DNA of 64,000 nucleotides, taken from NCBI RefSeq assembly GCF_002234675.1, contig NC_019879.2:16806464-16870463 (forward strand), given 5' to 3'. Positions 13,090 through 38,880 of the stretch are shown here, piece by piece. How positions within the stretch are numbered: position 1 is the stretch's first letter; each line of letters starts with the position of its first letter. The notes beneath the pieces are model-generated. The model worked only from the letters and a program-made list of their open reading frames with translations. It was not told the origin of the DNA and did not search any database. Source of the stretch: Oryzias latipes. Its lineage: Eukaryota; Chordata; Actinopteri; Beloniformes; Adrianichthyidae. Both the position numbers and the translations under genes were made by a program.

Positions 13090-14300
13090 ACAGACCCGTG
13101 TGAACACCATTTACTAAAAGTGTGTTCAAAACCCACATTCAGCGCATCCTTGAACGATTACTCAACCTAGAGAGGAGTTATTTGAGACTATTAGGTCATT
13201 TCTAGTGTGAAGGATTCTTATCTGCATCCTCACATCTGTGGGACTTTCTCACATCCTTTTGTCTCTTCATGCTATCTCAGACACAGCACATGATGTTGAG
13301 ATCAGGACTCTGTGGGAGCCATTTTTATCAGCTCCAGTACTTCTTGCTCTTCTTTAAGCGGAAGATAGATTACTTTGACTGTGTTTTTGGGGTCTGCTGA
13401 ATAAACTTGGAGCCAATGAAACGTCCCCCTGATGGTACTGGATGACAGTCAAGTATCTGCCTGTAATTCTCAGTAGTGATAACACCGTTAATCCTCAAAA
13501 GCACCTCCAGTAATCCTCCACAGCCTCAAAAGTTCAAGAACGTCCACAATGCTTCACTGGAACCTTCAGACACTCATGGTACCGTTCTTCAGCTCCTTGT
13601 CCAACAATCTTCCTTGTCCTACAACCAAAAATGTAAGACTTTGACTCATCAATCCAGAACACCTGCTGCCGTTTTTCTGCACCCCAATTTCCATGTTTTC
13701 AAGCATATTTGAGGTGCTATTCCCTTTCTCACATCAGAGATTTTGGCTTTTTGCCAGCAACTCTTCCATAAAGACCAGTTCTGGACAGATTTCTCTGGAC
13801 AGTAAATCCGTGTACCTAGTTCCAACTGGTTTCTGCAAGTTCTGAACTGATGCCACTATCGGACATCTTCTAATTTCAAAGGGTATTGAGGGTGACATGT
13901 CTTTGATCTCCTGCATTAAGTTTCCTTGGTCGACCACCGCATTTTGCCTGTTTCTTTGTGCTTTCTTAAAAAAGCTTGGTCATCTCATCCAAAAACCCCA
14001 GTCTGCCTATAAAATCCCTGGCTGAAAGAGATCTTGCTGATAGAGTGGAACTACGATTTGGTAGCAGAGTTTGGCTGTTTGTCATCCAGTTTTAAGTCTC
14101 CTATACAACTGGGTTTCAACTTCCATGTAACGTTGATGATCATTAGCACCTGTTTGGTATGACTGAATGATAATACACCTAAAAATAATCCAAAATCACT
14201 GTCTTGGTGCATATGTACCTAGAATTGATGCTTGCTTGAAATCAAAAGGTAGCAACACCAAATGTTGATTTTATTAAGATTTATTTTGTCTGCACAGTAT
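13090..14300 (-). mobile_element. decayed Tc1/mariner relic on the opposite strand
   Basis: Minus-strand translation gives scattered Tc1 transposase pieces in shifting frames: VFWIDESKSYIFG (first catalytic Asp region, near 13,630-13,670), VPVKHCGRS, and WLPQSPDLN near 13,310-13,330 (Pro-rich segment before the catalytic Glu). Stops and frameshifts are many. The DESK and SPDLN style differs from the neighbouring element, so this is a second, older Tc1 family. Its ends are not clear. Confidence 0.75.
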
Positions 14301-15568
14301 GTGCTAGATAAATTGATTTTACAAATGTAATATTTATGTTTCTCAAGTATTTCTTTGTTCAGAAGCATTTATGTAGACACATTCTCTGAGTGAAATCTGT
14401 ATGCTCTTCATCTTTCTCTAAGCTTCTTTTCTTCTCTCCTTTTTTCCCCCAACATGACCAAAACTCGTCTTTTTTGTCTACAAATGACAGTTAAGTGTTG
14501 GGTTTTGTTTGTCTTGTGTGTCTCTGTAAAGTACTGACACCTAGTTCCAGGGGAGGAGCTGCAATAAAACATGCTGATGGAAGTAGACAGAGATTATTCA
14601 TGACAGCATAAAAAAACATCAATAACCTAATAATCGCCCACTGTGACCCACCCTCCAAACAAAGTTTATGTCCAAAAACACTATAAAAAAGGCTTTAAAA
14701 AATATATAAAACTTCACTTTGAAGGAAAATGCAAAAAATATGGAAAATATTTTAAAGACAAACTACAACAAAGAAATCAAATTCAGACTTGATCTTTAGT
14801 ATTGTTTTTCAGAACAGTTTATGATTTGACTCAAAATTAGAACGTTTGAAAGGATGCAAGAATATCCGAAAGCAAATAAACTGGACCAAAACAAATGTTT
14901 ACATTAGTTTCATTTAATGTTTCTAAAAATCTTTAAACTCTTCTACTACAGGTCATTAAGATCAAAGTTTAGGTTGATCCTATGGTTGAATAAAATAATG
15001 GGGTAGAGTTTATTGGATACATTTTTTTTTAAATAAGATTAAAGTCAGCCATCACCAATTTAAACATATTATTCAATCTTTCTTTTTTTAGCCTCTAATC
15101 CCTGAGTCACCCTTTTCGCTCCCACTTTATGAAATGATGACTAAAATTCTACTCTGTGTTGACCAGATCTTATCCAGTGAGACTGAAAAGAGGCAGATTT
15201 TACACTCTGGATTATCAGAATGGAGTGAAGCATTTGTCTTCCGAGTTGAATTAGCCCGCATTGCTCCTAAAGAGAAAGAAGCCAAGAGCTTTCACAAACC
15301 AGGATACTTGAATTATTTATCCAGGTCTTCTCTATCTGTGCAGTCTTAGCCTGCTTTAGCAACACTTTAGAGGGAGCATAGTGACTTGTTGCATATAATG
15401 ACAACCCCAGGCCATACATTATGTATAAATATTGTGCATGGGGCTTGCAATCAACATGGCACCCAGTTTATATTCAGTCTGCTATGACTGTGAGAAACAT
15501 CTTGTGTGTCTTAATAAACAAGCATGCATGTGACAAAAAAATCACCATCTGAATGTGTAGATCCTTAC
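14301..15568. other. non-coding, nothing recognised
   Basis: No repeat family or gene seen. The 71-codon plus frame at 15,134-15,349 has no known motif. Confidence 0.4.
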
Positions 15569-15656
15569 CCTGTGTATCCACGGAGACAAATATCAGCAGA
15601 GTCAGCAGGCGGAGAGGTCTCTGCAGGGATCCGTCGCACACTTTCACATTGGTAGA
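15569..15656 (-). other. candidate signal-peptide exon segment
   Basis: On the minus strand the frame after an in-frame TGA (15,657-15,659) encodes a hydrophobic stretch, LRLLTLLIFVSVDTQ, and ends at the donor ACACAGG|GTAAGG. It looks like a secretion signal followed by a short mature start. The phase (1) matches the candidate exon at 553-686, about 15 kb downstream on this strand. No ATG lies in this frame: the only nearby ATG, just after the TGA, is followed at once by a stop. So the true start would need an upstream exon, or the segment is non-coding. Upstream, 15,700-15,904 holds a 71-codon minus-strand frame that could be a leader ORF. Confidence 0.25.
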
Positions 15657-15904
15657 TCAGAGGAGGAGCGGAGCTCGGCAAACGACCACTATTCCACAAT
15701 CTGGGTCAGTGTTGTTAGAGGCATCCTCATAGGGAAGGATGCAGAAATCACAGGCCAAGATGGATCCTCACGTCCAGCCACATTCCCATCCTCTGTCTGC
15801 AGATGTGTAACCGGATGCAAAGAATTCCACCAAGACTCAGATGGGAGCAAATCCACGTCCAAAACACGACGGAAGCTTTCACCCTGAGAGGATCTCGCCT
15901 GCAT

Positions 15905-18900
15905 GCAGCATCACCGCCTCACTCAAAGACTGTCTCAATTTCTCCTCCTCCCCCTCTGCCTGCCTCTGCTTAATTCACTGCTTTATCGCTCTATTTCTGT
16001 CCTTTTCTGATGCTCACACAAATTTCCACTTCACTGGACGCTCTCTCTCTTTAATTCTCAGCTGTGTCTCGGTGCTCTGTGCCGCCCGTGCCCAGAGGAT
16101 GTTAAACATGTGTTCAGGGTGGGGGTTGGGGACTGCTGACTTCATAGGTGGCATGCTCACTTCTCACACAGATAGGTTAGGAAGGATGCAAATTGGGCTT
16201 AGAAATTAAAGACAGATATTTTAAATCAATAGCAGCATAGATGCTGAGCCACTAACAAGGTTGATGGCTGTGATTGATCCTATTGGTTGACTGCTGTTTG
16301 TGATGAATTTGCAGTCTAATCAAAAATTCCTGCTAGAATTGAAGAAGTAAATATTGAACCTGAAATGTAATACCCAAAAAAGGATGAGACATGTTATAGT
16401 TTTTGGCAGACAGTTGGTGCTTTATTGTAAACCAACAGAACAAACATTTCTTTACATCACATGACAGAAAGGCGGAGGGCTGGAGGAAGACGTGGGAGGC
16501 ACTGTGCATGGAAAAAATGGACAAAAAGGGAAAACAAGAGAGAAATAGGGAGGGAGGGTGGGAACAGAGAAAACAGCAAAAGGAAAAAAAGAAGAAGAGG
16601 GAGACTGAGAACATAGAGCTTTGGAATATTTATAGAAGGCTGAAGAGCACAGAGAAATAAGCTCCATTTCTGTTCTGTTCTATGGAGAGTCGTCTCCCGG
16701 ATGATGCGCTGTCACGATAGCTCATATCAAAGGCATCTAACGGCGCCTCTGCAGCAAAACTGCGCTAAATTTTGCAGCATGCAGTTTAAAATGTGTCTTT
16801 ATTCCTGCAAAATGCACATGTTCAAACTAAAGAAACCACAAAATGGTTTGGTTTAAGGAGTGCGCTCAAATTCCAAAACACTTCAATTGATCCCACGGGA
16901 CAAATTGAATTAATGGATTAAATGAAATGGGTAATAAGGTGGTGATCTTCCATGGGATCTGCCACAATTTAATAATAGGTAGTTACGGCTTTGTTGTTGC
17001 AGCTATATTGAAAAATGAATTTACATAGCTAATGGGTTTTTCTTTTGAGAGGGCTTTTGAAAGACACTTAAGACAACCTCTTTGCAACTAAATCCAAAAA
17101 ATCCTGACATTATTTGATCATGTAAAATGATTTTATCAGTTTTGCTGTTTAAAATGTGACTTTGTGTATTAAAAGATTGTGCATAAATATCTCTAAATGA
17201 CTGTGAGGAGAGCAGAATACCTCTGGGCCAATGCTGTGACCTACATTAGGCCTTGGTGCTCCCACGCCTCGCAGGCTGAGTGTATTAAAGTGTATGTGCT
17301 CAAACTATAGAGTGAAGGCGCATGCATGTCTGTAAATGAACGCACAAGAGAGAAAAGATATCTGAGAGAATGAGCACAAAAGAGGGAGAGACGGGAATGT
17401 TGTGAAATAAAGATGCATGACATACTTCTCCAAAGACGTGCACATGCGTTTATGAATAATGCAGTTTCTTGCGTAAAGAGTTCTTCCATCCATCTTCCAT
17501 AAAGAGCGCCATACTTGGACGGGGATGCCGGGAAACCAGAAAATCTTCCTACTTGCTCAATTATGAATCCACTTGTACAAAGAGATTAACAGATTAGTGG
17601 CCACAATGAAGGTGATGTAGATTATATTTTAATGGATGCAAATTTCATATAACGTAACATTTGTATAATCTTCTCATTTACTTTGATATAAAAATTAGTT
17701 AGATTTTATAACCTTAAATGCTTTTTTTTACTTATTTCTCTTGAAAAGTTTTGCTGTGGATGCTGCATCTCCTAAAGGAATTATTGCTGTCAAATCTGCA
17801 GCAACTTTTTAATATATTACGAGGAGTAACCATGACAACTTGGAATTTGATTAGGTTTTCCAGTTAATGCCTGGAATAAGACACTAAATCCAGGCAAGCA
17901 GACGTAGAAATGTCAGGGATGTAGGGCGGGAGCATTTCTGAAGGCAGATATGTGGAAGTGTAATCACTTCTTTATTCTCAGGACGAGTGCAAGCTTTCTG
18001 AGAAATAAAACAGGTGGTGTTGAAGCACCTGCAGAAACACAGTGGGAACATCCGGAATGCCGTATGTTTCATCAGCATTCCGGACTCCCACACATCTCTA
18101 GCACGTTCCCAGGCTTTACAGCAAACAAACCGATACAGCAAAATAAAGTGAGGAAGCCTCATTTTCCATCATGATATAAAGAAAGAGCACTATCTGTTTT
18201 TGCATTCTTTAAGGATGATTAAATTCATCCAAAGAGGTTGATTCTTTAAGTCTTCTTAAGCATAGTTCCTAATGACTAAACCGTTCAATAACAGTCCTAA
18301 AGTTGTCACAGAAAAGCGAGCCTTTTCCTATGAATTTTTATCAAAATTTGCTTAAAAAGACAGAACTGAACTTCTGTGAGCTTCAGTCTGTGTTCAGAAA
18401 AAAATAGCCGCTCCTCAAACAGATGGTGACTCTCCCACACAGTCAAGCCGATGGGAAAAATCTCATCATCAGAGGCTCATCAGGAAACGCAAAGGTTGTT
18501 GGCTCCAAAACAGGAAATGACACATAATGTCCACCACAGGGAAAGTTCTGTTTTAAATTCCACTTATGATAATACTTTACTTGGAAAAACTTTTCAGCTC
18601 TTAAAGGAAAATAATTGAAATCTGTCTGACAGAAACAGTTAGATTATTGGAACAAATGGGTTTTTACAAAATGTGCATTTATACAAAATTTTAAACATTA
18701 TGAGAATTTTTTTTTTAAACTTCTATACCCATTATCCAAAACTGCTTTGCTTTTTGCCATAACTGTTGTAGGGCTACATTAATGTTGAATCCGGACATTA
18801 ATGTGCACGTTTGGCTAACAGAGTTTGATAGGTTAAATGAGTATTGACCTGTTTCAGTCAAAATATTGAGGGATGTTTGTGCAGGATTTGACACCATTTA

Positions 18901-19117
18901 TAAAATCCATGTTATTATTTTTCTAAAATAGCTGAAATAGAAAGTATATATCATTTCAAATATTGTTTTACATGTGAAAAAAGAATATGAACTCGAATCA
19001 TGTTTTGGTAAATAAAAAAAACTTCTATTTATGTCTTTTTAGCAGGTTTTATATAAGTGGCAGCTTCCTCACATTGATAACGTGAGAATAATCAGCACTA
19101 TGGCCCCCGTTTAACAG
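15905..19117. other. non-coding, low-complexity patches
   Basis: No gene supported. The region contains CT-rich sequence (15,940-16,060) and a purine-rich stretch (16,500-16,600) with a G-quadruplex motif. The frames at 16,333-16,667 on both strands are products of the purine/pyrimidine bias. Confidence 0.45.
16548..16562 (+). other. G-quadruplex motif with single-base loops
   Basis: The sequence GGGAGGGAGGGTGGG has four G3 tracts joined by 1-nt loops, the arrangement known to give very stable parallel quadruplexes. It sits in a purine-rich tract on the plus strand. No gene is close enough to assign a role. Confidence 0.7.
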
Positions 19118-19420
19118 TGTGCCAGAGGACCTGAGAGCCGCAGAGAGCATTAATGCTTTTACGAAAAGGCACAAGACCCATCTTTTTATCCTGGGCTCTA
19201 GCTAATTTTTTACTACTTTTATTTTATTGATTCATTTTTTTTATTTATCCATTTTATTTTGTTTTCTAAACTTAAACTACACTTTTAATGCGTTATTTTA
19301 ATTTACCTTATTTAAATGTTTTATTGTTTATTGCTTTTATCAAAATGTTTACTTTTTCATTCTCATTTTTATTTTAATTTTTACTTCTGGTGCTTCCTCA
19401 AGAGAGGGAGAGGTCCCTCT
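19118..19420 (+). mobile_element. 3' end fragment of a LINE (L2/CR1-like)
   Basis: The sequence encodes a recognisable LINE ORF2 tail: roughly LRAAESINAFTKRHKTHLF from about 19,128, then Phe-Ile-Leu and a long T/A-rich 3' region to about 19,400. This tail (Ala-Ala followed by a K-x-H-L-F motif) is common to fish L2/CR1-type elements. Truncated, no RT core. Confidence 0.6.
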
Positions 19421-20434
19421 CCAGAGGTTCAGCCGCTGCAGCTCTAGATGGGGACCTGCATCACTGCTTAGATGTGGTGGGGCTGGTCCCCGCCTGTGAT
19501 GCTGAAAAAGAAAATATCACTGTTTGCTTCCCAAATAGAACAAAAAAGGCATGTATTTTAATTTGCTTAATTATTTAGTTTTTTAAATTAACCATTTTAA
19601 TCACAGTGGTGGCATGCAACAAATCAATAGGTGATCAGAAAGAGAGAAAACTTTACAGCTATGAATTGTAAACTTGTGGGTTGTACAGCCCTGCAATGTC
19701 ACCTGAATCTAAAGGAAGACATGGTTGAAGAAGGGGTGCTTTCAACTTTAATTTGCCTTTACCAATAAGTACGAATATGTTTTTTGTTGCAGGAGACACA
19801 TCCCCTGATGAGACTTAAATCATTTATTCCAGACTACAGAAACAGAAATAATGCAGCTAATCACAAAAGAAAAAGAAAAACAAACTTTAATGTGTGTCTT
19901 TTTTATGTAAAAAAGTGATGATTAGGGTTTTTTTATGTTTACAGTGTAACAGCATATAGGCACATAAAGCACAGAAGTTCATATCAGAAGATAAATTGTT
20001 CTTAGAACAAAATTTAACTCTGTTGCTACACCAATTTGCCCACTTCTCAAACCCACTGCTCCGAAATGGCGATTGGAAAAACTACCCCACCCATTCATCA
20101 TTCACTAAGGCGATCAAGGATGCATACTTCTTGCTCTTTCCAAATACTTTCTGGATCATGCAGCATGGCTCCTCCAGTGGGTCCAGACTGTCTACAGCCG
20201 TGCACTGTAGCCAAGATTTACCTTTCTCCTGATGCAGTGCTGTTCTTGCCGCAGCAGTAGACTGATTCTGCTTTATCTGTATACACTCAGGTATGAAAAG
20301 ACTATTTTATTTTGCTCAGATTAAAAAATTAAATTGTAAAATATTATAATAATTATGAAAGGAAGATTTAAGTCCAATTAGAAAATAAATCATATTAGTT
20401 CAAATATCCAGCTCATCACTCAAAGATTTAGCCT
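19421..20434. other. non-coding 3' flank of ftcdnl1
   Basis: No gene or repeat is confidently seen. The plus-strand frames at 19,996-20,260 overlap each other and have no recognisable motif. Confidence 0.4.
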
Positions 20435-20440
20435 TTTATT
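20435..20440 (-). terminator. candidate poly(A) signal of ftcdnl1
   Basis: AATAAA on the minus strand lies 35 bases after the ftcdnl1 stop codon, a short but plausible 3' UTR. Other AATAAA-like strings lie further downstream, so the site in use is unproven. Confidence 0.4.
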
Positions 20441-20474
20441 GACTGTGTTTCACAGGTTCGACAACAGATTCCTT

Positions 20475-36530
<16,056 letters not shown>

Positions 36531-36533
36531 ATC

Positions 36534-36632
36534 ACCGGAAGTGCCCAAAAGTGTGTCATCTTGCTAAAGTGTTTGAATCTCTGAAAATACATGTAGGCAT
36601 GCGCAGAAGATTGTTTAGGTACGCTCTTCCGG
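36534..36632. promoter_or_regulatory. bidirectional promoter motifs (ETS, NRF1, ETS) between ftcdnl1 and c2orf69
   Basis: ACCGGAAGTG (36,534-36,543) is a consensus ETS/GABPA site on the plus strand; CTTCCGG (36,626-36,632) is a second in the opposite sense. Between them GCATGCGCA (36,597-36,605) matches NRF1. This trio is typical of divergent housekeeping promoters, and the site lies about 300-400 bases before the c2orf69 ATG with ftcdnl1 running the other way. Confidence 0.6.
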
Positions 36633-36937
36633 GGTTTGGTGTGTTTTTTATTATTTTACAGCGCCTCTTCGTGGACATAGTGTTACTGTCAGAACGAAAC
36701 ACATGCAGCACATTTATTATTCCTGGACAGACATTGCTTTAATACGGACAGAGACGCACATCGATAAGTATCAGACATTTTAATCTATAGTATGTTATTA
36801 AACCTATGCTGTCTTTAATAGCTAAAGTACCGGACGTCGTGATTTTAGCTAGCTGACAGCGGCAGAGCGGAATTATGATTATTACGGACTGCGCAAAGAG
36901 GGGAAAACGCCAAATCATCGGTTTAATTTAGCGTCCC

Positions 36938-38847
36938 ATGCTAGTCACCAGAGCCGTAGCGGTAGGGCTTTCTCTCGTAACGGTGGCGAAGGTGATCACG
37001 TCGGCGGAGAGGATGAGCTCCTCCCAGCTCCTGGGGAAGAAGCTGCAGAGGCTGCGTGGAGTTCCAGGCTGTGATCCCAGCAGAGTCAACGACCTGCTGC
37101 TGCTGCAGCCCGACACAGACTGCTCCGATTCAAGTGGAAAGAGTGGCAACAAGCATGTTGTGTTCTTCCACGGTGACATTCAGGTGGGTGACGCGAAGGC
37201 TCCAACGATAAGATGATTTAATAAGCTTTCAGTAATCATACAACAAGCTGACACCATTTATTTGTTACTCTAACATTTAGCATGGTTTCTTTTTTGCAGC
37301 GATTCTTCCTGTTTACTTTATGGAGGTGATTTATACGTTGGAATGTAATGACTCATTTTAACATAAATTCATCATAATTTGTAGTTGCAGATCCGATTTA
37401 TATTTGATAACGGTTCGTTAACGATCCGATTCAATCAATCCAGGACATCATCATCTGTGGCCAAAAATTAAGCCAGTGTGACTCAGAGAGATAAATACCT
37501 GGATACTGAGCAGTGCAGGTGAAGTTTTCCAGATTTCTTGTGTTTCTTGCAAGATATTCAAATGTAAATTAAATGTGTATACAAACAAACAAACACGTAA
37601 ACAAGAATGAATGGAAGGTTCAGCCCACTGTTGTTTTTCCATATAAGAGTAATCCAAACAGATCATTCTTAGAACATTCTAGCTCACTGTATGGTCACAA
37701 CACGCTAAATTCAAAGTGTTCCCACACATTGGACTGGAACGATGGTTGATCATTTTTTGCTGCCATCACTCATGTCTTGTCCATTGTGATGTCATTTCTA
37801 CATTATAGTATAATAAACCTACAGTGCCCATATATTTTCTAATATCGATATTTTCACTGTATTTCATTTTGAAACAAATTTATAATGGTATAGGTCAATT
37901 GGATTAATTACTTACTTTAAACAAATCCATCTTGTTGGATCATATTAAAATAAACTGATCAATCAATTAAGTCGGTTGACTGTTACTCCTCTAGTACAGA
38001 AGCAACAAGCATTATCTTAAATAAACGTTACCAGCAAAGTACTTTTAAAAATACTAACAAATATTTGGTAATCTTAAGCTTTTGTTTTTTAAGATCTGAG
38101 CCTTGGAGCATAGCTTATTGTCCAGAAATGCAGAAACATTACTTTTTAGAAGATCAATTCCAATCAATAGCAGGTTAAATGGCATGGACCATTATATCGC
38201 CTGCTTCGTTTCACAACTTGAAATGTTTTTCAAAGTGATGTTTCTGTCTCTATCTTTTGCTGCTCCTTTTAGGAGTTGCAACAGAATCATCCACCTCCTA
38301 TCATCTGCATTCTCCTCGCTCACATTAAACATCTTTATGTCCTCTTTCACTACATGAACTTCCTCCTCAGTCTCCTCTACTGCTTTCTCAGAAGCTTCAA
38401 TCTCAGCATCCTTTTCCCAACATAATTACCGTTCCTCTTCTGAGTGTCTCCAAACCATCTCTGTCTGCATTTATCTCCAAAACATCTAACATTATCTGTC
38501 TCTCTGATGTCTTCATTCTTGATCCTATCCATCCCCATCACTCCCAGAGATAAACTCAGCATCTTTAACTGTGCCTCCTGTCTCTTTCTCAGAGCCACTA
38601 AACCAACATCATGGCTGCTCTCACCACAGTCCTCTACACCTTTCATTTCATTCCTGCTGACACTTTTTTGTCACACATCACATGTGAAACCTTCCTTCAC
38701 CCATTACAACCTGCTTTATCACCTTTTTCGTTGCCTTGGACTGCCATGACTGTGATCTAATATATTTCCCTGCAGCCGGATTCAATACTTATTTAAGGAG
38801 GATTCCACTAGAGGGCACACAAGACAATCTAAAATAGCAAAACTCCA

Positions 38848-38880
<33 letters not shown>

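Noticed and set aside
16403..16660. 85-codon Lys/Glu-rich plus-strand frame
   Set aside because: Composition follows from the purine-rich low-complexity tract; the overlapping minus-strand frames are Ser/Phe-rich for the same reason.
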